Shown piece after piece: positions 41,273-54,190 of a stretch of DNA of 64,000 nt (positions are counted from its first letter, which is position 1; each line of letters begins with the position of its first letter). The position numbers were made by a program, and so were the translations under genes. The stretch comes from Chrysemys picta bellii (lineage: Eukaryota > Chordata > Testudines > Emydidae), in the NCBI RefSeq assembly GCF_011386835.1, contig NC_088796.1, positions 65,981,468 to 66,045,467 of the forward strand. The letters run 5' to 3'. The notes below the pieces were generated by a model. That model was not told the DNA's origin, did no database searches, and saw only the letters and a program-made list of their open reading frames with translations.

Positions 41273-43186
41273 TAAGGGCCAAACCCTTGTCTAATTGAAA
41301 TTAGTATGAGTTTTGCAATGAATACAGTGAGACTAAGATGGGTTCCAAAGAACTATGAATTGATCTAGATATGTTTCTGGAATTCCCATTGATATTAATA
41401 TGAATTAATATGAATTCTGATAAGGGAAGGGAAGGGTATTCACCAGTTTGTCAATAAAAAACCCACCACCACCAAAATGTCACTGTAAGAAGTTCAGTTG
41501 TTTCCACTGCAATGTTAAAGTTGTGGAGGTATATTTCGGAACCGCATTAATACCAACTTGATCATAGCACTTTGATACACAAACCTCTTGGCTTGCAAGC
41601 AAAGCCAAAGGCCCCTTCCATGATAGAGTTGTGATAAAAATTAATTCACATTATTTGCTGTTCAATGGATGTTATATGTACTTTGACAAATTTAAGCAAT
41701 GAGGACACAGCGAGAGGACTGATAGCTGTTAAAAAATTGTAGTCTGTTGTTCCTGTGTATGTGGAGTCTACACATCAGATTCCCAGCAAGCTGCCTGTGA
41801 AATGGATATTGCATCACCAGGGGCTGACATCTTTCTGTTCCTAACCAGAAATGGCAACAAATTGCTAAATACCACATGTATAAGGAGGAAATTGCTTGGC
41901 TAACAATATCACTTAACCAAAAGTATTCTATGTTAATTAAAAAAGTTACTAATAGGTCTCTTTTTAGAAACTAAAATCCAGATCCTACAATGACCTCCCA
42001 TAGGCATCTACCCGCACACTGCTCATCACAGGATATGGGCCTAAAATTTGAAATATCCAAAATGAGAAATAATTCAAAATAATGAGATTTTATTTTTTAA
42101 TGCAAAGAAAATTATTAAAATAACCCATAGAACTATAAATGTGTAAAAAATTGTGCATGAAAACACAGTTTAAACAAATATCATAGGCTCAAAAATATTA
42201 AATCTTAACAACAATACAAAATAAAGCAATAGTTTTACCAAAAAAAAACTTCATTTATTCTTTAGTGTCTTGTAAAAATTATTTTGGATGTTTAAAATTT
42301 AAGCTGCAGTTAGGATGCCATAAGCATTGCCATTTTGCTATTCATACATATAAAATGATTCAGCAAGGAGATCCATTGCTCACATTTGGATTCCTGATTT
42401 AAAATCCAAGTTCAGGTTGGATGTTGAAGGGTACTGGCACCGGTGTCTGTACTGGGAACAGAAAAGTTATTTCTGGTGAGATATATAGACATAAAGTTCT
42501 CCTTAGATGTCTGGAATAGCTGATGCTGACTACCATGTGTTGTTGCAATAATGCAGGTAGTGAGACAGCTGGGGCAGCTACAGGCCCTTTCTTTGGTTTA
42601 CTTCAACCATAATATACAAAACTGCAATGGCTGAGCTGGCTTTCAGCAAAAAAGAAGCAGAACAACTGAAATCAAAACTGTTAGTGCAGATACTAAAGCA
42701 GCGCATAGATTCAGCACCTTGAGTCATATATGTACTATGGGTCATGGTGCTCTTTTAGCTGGGCATAACTTTTCAAAGTGAAAAACCTTGGCTCTCTCTG
42801 GACCAAAAGAAAATAGTAGCACTGTATAATAGTAGTCTGTCTCTGCAGCACTGGAACCTGAAATTAGAGAAATTCAAATAAGGTCATCAGCAGCCAACAG
42901 CAACTGAGCTGGGTTGGCTCCCAAAAAGAGAAGCAGCATAACAGTGTCTGCACAGACTACAGATATGTACATATCTGAGTCCCGAGCCTAGTAAAAAACT
43001 AATGGTAATTCCAACTGAAAATATTTATGTTTTCTTAGTTGGCCAACTAGGATTTATTGGCTCCTGGTCCTAGTGTTCCTCTAACTGAATCCCAAAATTC
43101 CTGTATAATCCATCAGAAATTAGAAGAATAGACCCCAGATGAAGGATTTTAATGCCTTTTACTGAAGTTCTATTAAGCAAGTATGG
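41273..43186. other. AT-rich DNA without recognisable gene
   Basis: No domain, RNA gene or clear repeat family seen. Confidence 0.5.
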
Positions 43187-43194
43187 CTGTACTG

Positions 43195-43886
43195 CAGCAG
43201 TATCAAACTCATTTGATGTAGAGGGCCAGATTCCATCTTTAATTATGGTCTGTGGGCAAGGATGTACCAGACCTCAAACTCTTTTCAATCCTGAGCAGAT
43301 CTTCCACTGACATTAGATCAGTGAGAAAACAAAGCCTTTATGTAGCAATTCAACTTTAATATTCAGTCCTGTACTGTCACGTTCAGCATCACTCAATGAG
43401 AAAATCTGCTCCCATTTTAGCCAGTGTTACTTCTGCCCTCTCTCTCTCTTCCTTCCTCATACTCTGTTTTCTGTTTCTTTCTTCCTCTTCCCCTGTTTTT
43501 GTAAGTCTGCTCTGTTCTTCCTCTGCATTTAATTCCCTGCAGCAACTCCCAGTTCCTACCTCTCTAAGGGCTTCATTCACATCTGTTAGAATGACCAGCA
43601 GAGGAATAATAAATGTTGACATTGGCTTTCCAGTTGACACTCCAAGGGGGAGCAGTAGTTCACACCCTTCAGAACTACTATATTGGGCTATATGCCAACT
43701 CAAGCAGACATCACTGTGTCCGTTTATACCCAGATCACATTTGGAAAGCTTTCTTTGTAATGATGCGGGCTAGAAACTTGCTATTTTTTCAAATGGGAGC
43801 TGAACTTCTGTAGAATCTGAATATGTCATGCAGGCCACATAAATATATCCACATCCATTCCCTGGGCCATATGTTTGATATCCCTG
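43195..43886. mobile_element. hAT non-autonomous element, ~692 bp
   Basis: Left end CAGCAGTATCAAACTCATTT, right end GTTTGATATCCCTG; inverted copies of a CAGGGGTATCAAAC-type terminus. Flanks CTGTACTG (43187-43194) and CTGTACTC (43887-43894), an 8-bp duplication with one mismatch. The interior holds no transposase; the Ser- and Glu-rich frames near 43389-43773 come from CT-rich sequence. Confidence 0.75.
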
Positions 43887-43894
43887 CTGTACTC

Positions 43895-46800
43895 TATGTT
43901 AATGTGCTAGTGTGGTTCTCTACATATGATTTTTGAAAATATGAAGGCTTGAATTTTCAAAGGAGCCTAAGGGGAAATTCAATGAGAGCTGAGCATCTCA
44001 GTCCCTTAGGTGTCTTCAAAAATTCCAGCCAATATGGAGGGAGAAAAAGTCCTCTGTCCGTGCCCCCAGATGAAATAAGCCACACAACTGTAGCATCTGG
44101 TCTTATGACAGTTAATTCTGTTCTTGTTCTGACCGAGTCTGCTCTGTTCTCCTCCGCTAATCTTTTGGAACCAACTCTGGTCTGCCTGGCTAATGCATAT
44201 GCATAATGAACTCCTGCTGGCAGTGCCACATTGTGACCTTCCCATTTTCATGTCAAGGCACCTTTGGATCAGGGCTCTTGATGCAACTATTTCTGTGTTG
44301 TCTCTCACTTCCTCTTTGCCTTCCATGTTAAGGAGAAGTAGTAATACTGTATTATGTTTTTTAATCAGAGAATATTTGAAACTCTTGAACACTGACATGG
44401 TGGGGGAGAGGGAGCAGGCAGGGGGGTTTGCATGTCACCTCTCCTCCACTTTGGTGGAACCCTGTAAAATGTTACCTTACTATTTAGGACCCTACAAATT
44501 GTCACCATTCTACAAACTTTATGATGGAGATGTCCAGCATAGGTCATCCCTTCCTGCTTATAGTTCATATCTTAATTTTATTATCTCTAGTTTCAGTTTT
44601 CTTGAATTTGAATATTTCTGACTTTCTCCCTGGACAATGGGACCTGATATTATGATTATACAGTGCCAACCTTTAAAAAAAACTAACAGTTGCCAACGGT
44701 TGCATATTGTTATCTGAGATGCAGCGCCACAGTGTTAAACTGTCATTTGCATAGGAAATATATGAAACATGAGTCGTAAAAGTATGGTATGCATATGTGG
44801 AATTTTTAAAGGTGACCATTGTAATTTAACAGTAATAGCCTATTTGCCCATCTTTACCCTTTGCTTATCCAGATCACAAAATCATCACATGGTTTGCCAC
44901 AGTTTGTCAGACTTAATAGGCTTTGTTCAAAAGAGGCATAAGAATGGAATGATTGGTGGTGATGTGGTCAGAAATGAGGTGCATTGATAGAGCAGAACGC
45001 AAGAGGCGTTTACAGTGTCTGCCTGTAACTATGCCTGACTCAAGTCTATGCTACTAGTCCTTTATTTTTCATTCACACTATGTAGTCTTTGACAAAACCT
45101 TATCCTGCACAACACTTACCATGTTACTAGGGAAAAACCCCTAAAGAAATGTGCACCAAAATAATGCTCACTGCTGTGAATATTATTGTTAGTATCCAGG
45201 AAATGTATTATATCTTGTTGACTAAAAAGAGACATGCCTCCCCCCAAAAGGAATGGATTATCTGAGTGTCAGAGATTTGAAAAATGAAAGGATTTACTGC
45301 CACCCTTCAAGATAAAGCTTTTACTTCTAGATGGACCCCTTGGGACATTACAAAGCACCTACTGCTTGTTCCAGAAATATTTGTATAAGATATAGTTAAT
45401 CCCTTCTGTCCAACCACTTTATTGTGTGTGCTGCACTCACTGCCTCTTTGTTTTATCACGTATTCCAATAAAGGATTAAAGGAAGATTTTTTGGAAAAAC
45501 AAGGCTATACAATAACTGAAAATAAATCTGAAATTTTGAAAAGAAAGGTTAGAGATTACACACTGGACTCTGGAAAGAAGAAATTGTGGTTTACTGGGGA
45601 AAGAGATATTTTAAATGCTTAAAATTTTTGAAGCAAAGGTCTGTTTTCAAGACAAATCAGTTTTCCAGGCCTGCATGGTATTCTCTACCATCTTTCTTAT
45701 ACAGGAAGCACAGATAAAATGCATGACACTGCTTTATCTTGAACTGTACTGGGAGGGTCTTTCCATCTTCATCAAATTGTTCTTTCCAAATATTGTTTGC
45801 ATCAGGAAGGTCAAAGAATAAAAAAAAAACAGTGTTCCCAAATGGCTGCTGGGATTTTCATACATATCTAATCAACCTTCACTTTCCAGAGGGCTGAAAC
45901 ATTTTGTGCCATTGTTTTTTTACACAATTTAAGAAATGTTCTTGAACCTTTCAACCTTGCAACAATTGAGTGTATCAGGAGGAACCAGCTATAAATGTTT
46001 ATAACTGGCAAGTATTCAAAAGTCAAATCAGGACTTCTGGGGCAACCAAAATATGGAGACTGTTAGTTTCACCAGTACATCATTACATTTGACTTAGGTT
46101 AATCACTCCTTTAAATAGTACTATATACAGATCTGTTTTGACTATGTTTGCAAAGAAGACTATTTGCAAATATTTACAGCAGATCTTCTTCCTTGAATAG
46201 AAAACCTTTTTGTCTGGCAAGCTTACAAGGATTTGAAACTGAAATGTAAATGTTAAACATCATAAATATTACTCACTTTTGCTTTACAAAATTAAACTTA
46301 GATTTCATTCCTTCTGCTATAACTTTTCAACCCATTATGCCAATTCTTCTTCTAAATCTTGAATAACTTTTGATGGTCTTTCTATACAAGGTGAACGAAT
46401 TTTTGCTGGTGACAGCCTGCGCCTCTTTACTCTGTGGTTCCATATAATGAATCTAACTCTGTTGCCTTTATGTACTTTAGCTTATTATTATTAGCTGAGG
46501 ATGAGTTCACTAGCAAAAGGAGGGTAAATAGAAAGGAAGTAATTGCCTGTATGAAACCATAGTTTTTTTCTTGTTCCTGAGTAAGTGTGATACTGTCTTT
46601 AAGAAAGTTAAGATCACAAGTTTTTGACAGTGAAATATATAGCCATTTATCTCTAAGGCCATGATCCTGTAATGAGCTCTGTGTGGGTAGAGCTATGTCC
46701 CTGTATGGAGTCCCATTGACTTAGTAGGTCTCTCTTTTTTTACTTGGCTCCGGCAAACAAATCTCAATACAGGACTAGGGCCTATGCTTTCAGTATGACT

Positions 46801-48579
46801 CAGGCCCAGATAAGTTTGTAGTCTCAGATATTATGTGCTCACTATATCTCGCAGAGGGAGTATATACACACTGAATAGGAGGCATGACATGGCAAAACAC
46901 TGCAGAATATTATACAGGAGAGCCCTTGGGACAACTAGGCTCCCATGTGATCTGTCAGAGAGGAAGGCATTAGCCTATCCCATCACAGCAAGAAATTTCA
47001 GGATAATCAACAAAACTTTGTAGTCACTAGCATCAAAGGATGCTCACAAAGCTAAAACAATCAGGATGGGTACCTTCTGTGCCCATTGCCAGATGAAGAT
47101 AATAAACACACTGTTTTCCTGTACTTAAACCCACTTCTAAAACTAAATCAAGATGTAACTGGAATTGTTCCAACAACACTTTCTCAATATCATGATGATA
47201 AGTGATTATGGGAGTCATTGTGAGAAAGTAATTATTGACCCCACAATATTATTTTTACAACCTCATTTTAAAAATTAAATACCTGTCTAATGCCAATCTA
47301 GTCACACAGACTATATAGCCTATCATGTCTTTCTAAGCTCAGAAAAAGACAAAAAAATGTTGACTTAATTAATATAATCTGCACTCTAACATATATTTTC
47401 AATACATGTGCACTATATTTGAAAATATAAAACAAGTAGTTGAGAAATATATTATGTTTCAGGAAGGAATGTAATACTCAGCTGCATTACAAACTCATTC
47501 CAAATTTCAGACAACCTGATCTCTTAGCTTTCAAAACCAAAGTTGACGTGCTCTGAATAACACCTGTCTCTTAACTTTATTTGAATTTCCCAGTCAGCAG
47601 GCCAGTGGAACCTGTTTTCACACGTCTGATAAACAAGTAAACCTGCATCTTTAAAGCTAATAAAGAAAAGAAAGAAACTTCCTGAAAACTTCAGGAATAA
47701 AACTCTGAAATGACAATGCAATTCTTAGTTTCCTGAAACCTTATACTAACAAGACTACTTGGTGAAACAAAACATTTTCTCTGCTCCCAGGCCAAAGTTA
47801 TATAATATTAATAATACTTCAACTTGGTTCTCTAAAATAAATACCAGCTAAAAGAATAAACCAGTCAAAAATAGGTCTCTGTGCAACAAGGTTTCTACTC
47901 TCCTTAATTTTAATTAAACATAGGTTTTTTTTCTTGCTTGCTCAGTGAATTCCCTGTTCTTGAATTTCCGTTTCCCATATGTATTTAATATATGAGAGTC
48001 AGAAAAAGTCACAGGGAAGCCCAGAGCCAAATTCACCACATGCAAAAAAGAATGTGAAAGCTTAACTTAATGTCCATGGTGTGCTCTGTATGATTTGTAT
48101 TTCACAACTCCAAGTTGACATATTGCATTTGCTTTAATGAGTTTTGTTTTCACAGAGCTCGAGGTGCTCGTTTTTAATTAGTGAAATGAACAAACAGAAG
48201 TTCTCTCATCTCTTACTTTTGTCTCTGTAGAAGAGATCATTAAAATGATTGCATGTATCTTGTTAAACAGGAACACTCATTCTACACTAAACCTGATTGT
48301 ATTGCATACAGGAAACAATTACAGAAGAATCCATATTCAAATCAAACTACCCAACAGCAACTTCATCTGACTGTTCTAAAAGCCCATTTCTTGATCCCCC
48401 AAATTGCTGTTCCGCTGGTCAATACATGAAGTATGGATAGCACTCTTTAGCAAGAGAATGTGAAGAACTTTGATTTGTTAAACTGGGCACAATTTCTAGC
48501 ATCTTGCTTCCTGTCTGGCCAGTAAATTGAAAGCTGGTCAGGTTTGGTTCAGCTGATGAAAGCTTTACATGCTGTATAG
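43895..48579. other. Long AT-rich stretch without recognisable gene or repeat
   Basis: About 4.7 kb with few repeat relics (one near 46670-46790). Short frames show no protein features. 48100-48350 is repeat-free and has the look of conserved non-coding DNA, but this cannot be judged from one sequence. Confidence 0.45.
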
Positions 48580-48738
48580 AAGTGGTTAGAGCATTGGCCT
48601 GCTAAACCCAGGGTTGTAAGGGGGCCACTTAGGGTTCTGGGGCAAAATCAGTACTTGGTCCTGCGAGTGAAGGCAGGGGGCTGGACTTGATGACCTTTCA
48701 GGGTCCCTTCCAGCTCTATGAGATAGGTATATCTCCAT
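48580..48738 (+). mobile_element. tRNA-derived SINE with LINE-like tail
   Basis: AGTGGTTAGAGCATTGGCCT resembles a pol III A box region and GGCCTGCTAAACCCAGGGTTG the following tRNA-like part; the B box (GGTTCAATCC-type) appears deleted. The tail (GGCTGGACTTGATGACCTTT, AGGGTCCCTTCCAGCTCTAT) resembles the CR1 3' end at 59200-59275, as expected for a CR1-mobilised SINE. It ends with GAGATAGGTATATCTCCATA, a small palindrome. Confidence 0.8.
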
Positions 48739-48799
48739 ATATTATATTAAACTTGTACCCTACTGCCTTAATGGGCAGTTATATCCCATGCCAATTTTG

Positions 48800-48900
48800 A
48801 TGGGGTATTTTTTGTCCTCTTATCTATTCATAAAGTGCCCAGCACAATGTTCCCTGATTTTGACTGGGGCTTTAGGAAACTATAAAAACAGTAACAGCAA
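48800..48900 (+). mobile_element. LINE2/MIR-like 3' tail relic
   Basis: AAGTGCCCAGCACAATGTTC and TGACTGGGGCTTTAGGAAAC resemble the tail at 53050-53175 (AGTGCCTAACACAGTGGAGT, ATGACTGGGGTTAGTAGGTG). Family assignment is tentative. Confidence 0.5.
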
Positions 48901-49227
48901 CTGACTTTGAATTCAGTTTGGATAAGCCTCCAAAAACTTAGGTGTTTGTCCTACTATCAGAACCTCTTCAGCATGCAAATCTGTTCTACAGATTTCATGA
49001 TAATAGACTTTCTCACTAGATTTCCTAATACTTCTGCTTCTCATCCCACAGGAAAATACATCAAAAAGAACCATACCACTTGTCTTCTAGGAAATGGAAG
49101 TGCCAACAGCAGAAAACCTTTCCAGAATATTTTAAAAACCTCCAAGCAGGTTCAGTTCAAGTTTGTTTCAAGAGCTTTGGTCCAGTGTTTTACACACATG
49201 TATTTCTTATTTCATCTCTTACATACA

Positions 49228-49465
49228 CTAATAAATAATAATACCAAGCTCTTACATAGTGCTTTTCATCAGCAGATCTAAACTGCTATACAAAAAGGAT
49301 CAGTATCATTATATCTGTTGTACAGATGGGGAAACTTGAGGCACAGGGCAGCAAAGTGACTTACCCAAGGTCACCCAGCAGGCTAGTGGAAGATCCAGGA
49401 ATAGAATCCAAGTCTCCTGAGTCCCAGTCCAGTGCTCTAGCCCCTAGGTTACACTGCCTTCCTTC
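49228..49465 (-). mobile_element. MIR-type SINE
   Basis: TTGTACAGATGGGGAAACTT, AGTGACTTACCCAAGGTCAC, CCAAGTCTCCTGAGTCCCAG and CCAGTGCTCTAGCCCCTAGG are reverse-complement MIR landmarks, better preserved than the other two copies. Confidence 0.85.
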
Positions 49466-49634
49466 TCTTATCCCTTACATAACACAGTTATTTGTACCTC
49501 CAAGTCAGTGATTGTTGCAGCTTTACATAGAAGGTATCACATTTCTAGTACAGAGCATCACATCCAGCACAACTGCTTTACATATCAAAACTTGTAGCAA
49601 GTTATCATTTTAGCATTGTATCCTTTTCGTTTTA

Positions 49635-49649
49635 TAGAGGGATTTATGT
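49635..49649. repeat. Left target duplication of the PLE fold-back
   Basis: TAGAGGGATTTATGT, repeated exactly at 50014-50028. Confidence 0.9.
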
Positions 49650-50013
49650 CAAGTATCAGGGGGTAGCCGTGTTAGTCTGTATCTACAAAAACAACACGGA
49701 GTCTGGTGGCACCTTAAAGACTAACAGATTTATTTGGGCATAAGCTTTCGTGGGTAAAAACCTCACTTCTTCGGATGCATAGCGTGAAAGTTACAGATGC
49801 AGGCATTCTATACTGACACATGGAGAGCAGGGAGTTACTTTGCAAGTGGAGAACCTTGTGAAGTAACTCCCTGCTCTCCATGTGTCAGTATAGAATGCCT
49901 GCATCTGTAACTTTCACGCTATGCATCCGAAGAAGTGAGGTTTTTCCCCACGAAAGCTTATGCCCAAATAAATCTGTTAGTCTTTAAGGTGCCACCAGAC
50001 TCCTTGTTGTTTT
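49650..50013. mobile_element. PLE fold-back insertion, 364 bp, no coding
   Basis: A unique end (CAAGTATCAGGGGGTAGCCG ... GTTAGTCTG) leads into an arm (49687-49840) that is followed by a 20-bp spacer and the same arm inverted (49861-50013). The arms are about 154 bp, almost perfectly complementary, and contain the PLE tail landmarks CTTAAAGACTAACAG, GCATAAGCTTTCGTGG and ACTTCTTCGGATGCAT. An exact 15-bp duplication flanks the unit. It has the same architecture as the larger PLE at 4968-6232, with the coding part reduced to a 20-bp loop. It would form a strong hairpin as RNA or DNA. Confidence 0.92.
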
Positions 50014-50028
50014 TAGAGGGATTTATGT
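50014..50028. repeat. Right target duplication of the PLE fold-back
   Basis: TAGAGGGATTTATGT, identical to 49635-49649. Confidence 0.9.
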
Positions 50029-50209
50029 TTCCTTCAGCCTAACTCCCTTTGTCAACATTATCCTGTACTTCTGTAGGAAAGTAAGTGTGCAATATACCTT
50101 CTTGTGTTTTGCCAGGGAACTGATTACCTTGTCTTTTCCTTACATAGCTTTTTAATGGGGATAATTCTAGTGACTCAAGATTGGCAGATGAATTTTGGTG
50201 ATAGACATA

Positions 50210-50491
50210 GGGCAGGTCTACATTAGAAGTGCTACACTGGTGCAGCTGTGCTGCTATAGCACATTTGGTGAAGATGTTCTATGATGATTGGAGAGCACTC
50301 TTTTGTCAGTATAATCACTCCACCTCTATGAGAGGCAGAAGCTATGTCAGCGGGAGAGAGTTTCCCACCGACAATACTCTGATGTGGACAGCGCTTAGGT
50401 TGCCGTAACTTGCATCATTCAGTTTAGGGTTTTTTTCACACCCCTGAGTGACGCAAGTTAGATCAATTTAGTTGGTAGTGTAGACCTCCCC
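50210..50491. mobile_element. Harbinger-type MITE, 282 bp
   Basis: Ends GGGCAGGTCTACATTAGAAG and GGTAGTGTAGACCTCCCC are inverted and share the GTCTACA core with the autonomous-length Harbinger at 29736. ATA flanks both sides (50207-50209, 50492-50494), a 3-bp duplication. The interior has fold-back segments (GCGGGAGAGAGTTTCCCACC). It has no coding capacity. Confidence 0.8.
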
Positions 50492-50494
50492 ATA

Positions 50495-53035
50495 ATGTAG
50501 AGGTAAGAAGTTAATTCTCAATAGGATTATCATTGATACATTGCAAATATTATGTACAATGGAAAATCTAAGGGATTGGCAGGAAGTGGAGGAGAAGAGA
50601 GAAAGAGTGGGAGATTACCTTCTTCTCCAGACTTTCCTATCTTCCAACAAATTTTAAAACTGCTGGTCCCAGTTGTTCTGCCAGCCCCTGGCTATAACTT
50701 TTACCTTGTATTCTAGTTCTAAAGGACAAGTTGCTGAAAGTGCAAAGTTCCTGATTGCACTGGTACTTTTTCACTTGTCTGGGTGATGATGGTTGCCTCC
50801 AGGAAGAGACACCAAAGGGATATGGATTTGTTCTTCATTAGTTGAATACAGTGTACACTGCAGACTCTGGAGCAGCTGTTGCATATTGAAGAAACTTGTA
50901 GCTAGGGTCTGTTAACATTATTAACCTATCTCTCATGACCCTGAGCATAAAAGTGAAAAATCCTGAAGCAGACAAGGTATGAACAAGAAGTCAAACTGGT
51001 GAAAATAAATTATGCAATTGTCCCTGCGTATCTCCATATGAACAGCTTATTGCATATTGTAAAATATGGATTAAATTATTGTACTAAAATACTACATGAC
51101 CCAGGATGGTATAACACTGACAATATTTCTAAATGATACCAAATGTATGGGGCCAAATTTTCAACACATGAGGTCCAAAGTCAGTGCACAAAAATGAACC
51201 TACTATTGCACTTCTCATTGTTGTCACACAATGACATGATTGTGCAGTATTTACATGCATGAACAGGTAGTTAGGAGGTAGTCAGTTCTATGTGTAAGTG
51301 TAGTAAATGGAGGTACATAAGTTTTAACACATGTTTTCAAACAGATCTCAAGTCTCTTGTTAGGAAAATTTGGCCCATATGGAAAAGCAGGTCAAATAAA
51401 TGATTTAGCATCTTACAACCACATACATATATGCATTAAATATCCTACAGTTGGGTAGGACAGGTGGAAAATCTTTGATCAAAACTGTTTAAAACAAATT
51501 TTTTCATGAGAAATGTCTACTTTTCATGTGGAATTTTGACTTTTAGTAAAAGAAAAAATAATTTTGTTCAAAAACTTTGAACCATTTGTACCATTTTGGG
51601 ACAAAAAGCTTTCATCTATGTTTTTTTTCCTGTTAAAACTTCATTTTTTTCACAAATAATATTGATGGAAACTTTTTTATTATTTTTTTATCAAAATTGT
51701 TCCCAGGAAAACAAAAACAAAACCATTTTCCAACCAGCTCTACCAGTGCGTAAATACTATCAGAACTGACAGGAACATGATGCAGATTGGATTCTTAAAT
51801 CATCCAGACTTGATCGTGCAGTCTGTGTACAGTCACTCTAGTCACTGGCAATTTTGCCTGTATAAGGACTGTAAGGCTAAGGCCTTGTATCCAAGACTTT
51901 CCTAAAGCCAGCTACATGGTACCTGCCCTTTGGATGACTTATTGAAAATCAACTGAAACAAATGTTTTTAACTCACATACTAAAATCTTTGTTACAGTAA
52001 AAAAGACAGCTGAATCTGTAATAAATCTAACAAGCTATCTCTAAAATGTGCAACAAAGAAGAACCTTCATTCACTTAGAACATTAAGAAAGCTTAAATGG
52101 TTATGGAGCATCATGAAAGTAGAATTCCAACTTAAAGAAACATATTCATGCAAATAATGAGAAACCACTACATTTTCATTGTCCACATTCATCAGACTCT
52201 AAAAGAAAGCTATAATTCATTACTTATACGGTGCAGAAGCTTTCAGATGTTAAAAGTTTAAATTGCACCTCTGCTCTAAAAGATGCAAGGCTGGTTTTAG
52301 TTTTGTTTTGTTTAATTATTGCGTGTCTGCAAGACGTCTCTAATAGCCATAGTTTAGAGTAGCTTTTGAGTGAAATGTTTTCTGTGGTGATTTTTGAGTG
52401 CTTTTTGTTCTGCTGGTGCCCCATTTATGTTTTATTCAGACTATACAATTGATTTTTGTGATTGTGGTCATGGGGTCTCTAAGGGACTTCTCTTGTTCAG
52501 CTCCCACACAGTCTTATTCATGTTTTGGATCAAAAAGTATTTGGAATGGTTCCTATAGAGTGCAGGGGGGCTTTGGCAGCCCCAGAAGCAGCACAGAACA
52601 AGTATTCATGCCAACCCACGTACCTCTAAGTGAGAACTGCCCCACAGTGATAACTTATGGCCTGATGTTCCATTACTTTTGACCTTTGATAGTCATTAGA
52701 ACATGTACAGAGTGAATGCAGTGTGGTGTAAATATGGTACCAGTCTGATTTGGATGCATTTTTCACCTACATAGCGTTTCCTTGCACAAGTGTAAATTAT
52801 TTCACAAGGTGCAAAGTGGAAATTCAGGTCCACAACCTTGATATGTTTAGAGAATGCAATCGACCCCTGTGCCATTAGTGAGAACAAGCCCTATGCATCA
52901 TTAAAGTCCCACTTAAGTGAGTTACAAACCAGCTGGGTCTTTTGCATGGGGTGAATTACACTCAGAAAGAATAGTAATGTCTAGGGTTATTGTGTGATTT
53001 CTATTTTAGAAGCTAAATGATAATCCATTGACCAC
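50495..53035. other. AT-rich DNA; possible fold-back repeat at 51.45-51.75 kb
   Basis: 51450-51748 is A/T-rich with AAATTTTTTCATGAGAAAT-like stretches and ends AACCAGCTCTACC, which recalls a MITE terminus, but I find no clear left end. No gene supported elsewhere. Confidence 0.45.
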
Positions 53036-53047
53036 TGACTGCATATT

Positions 53048-53178
53048 TAGATTGTAAAGTCTTTGAGGCAGGGGCTGACTTTTCATTTTGTGTCTGTTCA
53101 GTGCCTAACACAGTGGAGTCCTGATCCATGACTGGGGTTAGTAGGTGTGATGGCAATACAAATAATAATTAGTAATGA
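53048..53178 (+). mobile_element. LINE2/MIR-like 3' tail relic
   Basis: GATTGTAAAGTCTTTGAGGC, AGTGCCTAACACAGTGGAGT and an AATAATAATTAGTAATGATA tail match the wording of L2-type 3' ends. A related tail is at 48800-48900. Confidence 0.6.
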
Positions 53179-53346
53179 TAATGTTTCCTTGTTAGGATAG
53201 CATCCTTACTATTAAAGGTATTTGACAGTCTTTTACATCATGGTCCTTTGAGTGATTTCCCAATTCTCACAGCAAGAGCAAAAGTTTTGTCTTGAGCTAT
53301 GTAAGCTTCTCTCCTTTTCAGTTCAATTTGTCTCATTCATAGTCCC

Positions 53347-54190
53347 TATCAAGGTCCCACCCACCCCACTCTGAACTCTTGGGTACAGATGTGGGGACCC
53401 ACAGGAAAGACCCCCCCTAAGCTTATATTCTACCAGCTTTAGTTAAAACTTCCCCAAGGCACAAATTCCTTTCCTTGTCCTTGGATGGTATTGCTGCCAC
53501 CACCAAGTGATTTACACACAAAAATCAGGGAATGGTAACTTGGAATCCCTATTCCCCCAAAATAACCCCCCCAACCCCTTCACCCCCATTCCTGAGGAGG
53601 CTTGAGAATAATATACCAACCAATTGCCTTAGCAATGTGAGCACAGACCAGACCCTTTGTCTTCAGAACACTGAAAATCAATCAGGTTCTTAAAAGAAGA
53701 ACTTTATTATAAAGAAAAAAGTAAAAGACTCACACCTGCAAAATCAGGATGGAAGGTAACTTTACAGGGTAATAAAAAGATTTAAAACACAGAGGATTCC
53801 TCTCTAGGCTCAGCTTCACAGTTACAAAAACAGGAATAAAACTACCTCTGTAGCATAGGAAAAATTCACAAGCTAAAACAAAAGATAACCTAATGCATTT
53901 CCTTGCCCTACTTACAATTTTTGTGATGTTAGATGGATTATTCCAGGTATATTTTCCAGGAGATGTTGTACCTACTTGGCTTCTCTCTCCATCTGGAGAG
54001 GGAACAAACAAAGAGAACCACAAACAAATCCTTCTCCCCGCCCCATTTGAAAGTATCTTCTTTCCTTATTGGTCCTTCTGATCAGGTGCCAGCTAGGTTA
54101 TTTGAATTGTTTAACCCCTTACAGGTAAGGCAATTCAGTACAGCTGCCAAGGAGGGATTTTATGTTACTCTTTCCTCTATATTTATGACA
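53347..54190 (-). mobile_element. Solo LTR related to the Gmr1-like LTR, 844 bp
   Basis: Begins TATCAAGG (where the full element has TGTCAAGG) and ends ATTTATGACA. It shares with 19771-20672, in order, ATCAGGTTCTTAAA, GAAAAAAGTAAAA, ATCAGGATGGAA, AACTTTACAGGGTAAT, TTGAAAGTATCTTCTTTCCT and GGAGGGATTTTAT. Flanked by exact GTCCC (53342-53346, 54191-54195). It is a diverged subfamily with no internal region, so a solo LTR. Orientation is taken from the similarity to the minus-strand element. Confidence 0.88.

Noticed and set aside
43389..43773. Ser-rich and Glu/Arg-rich frames near 43.5 kb
   Set aside because: CT-rich low complexity inside a hAT relic; no domain.
48580..48640. Possible tRNA gene
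   Set aside because: The tRNA-like body lacks a proper B box and acceptor stem and leads into a CR1-like tail, so it is a SINE.
49650..50013. CRISPR-like or bacterial inverted structure
   Set aside because: Two inverted arms with a target duplication and PLE tail sequence; no spaced direct repeats anywhere in the window.
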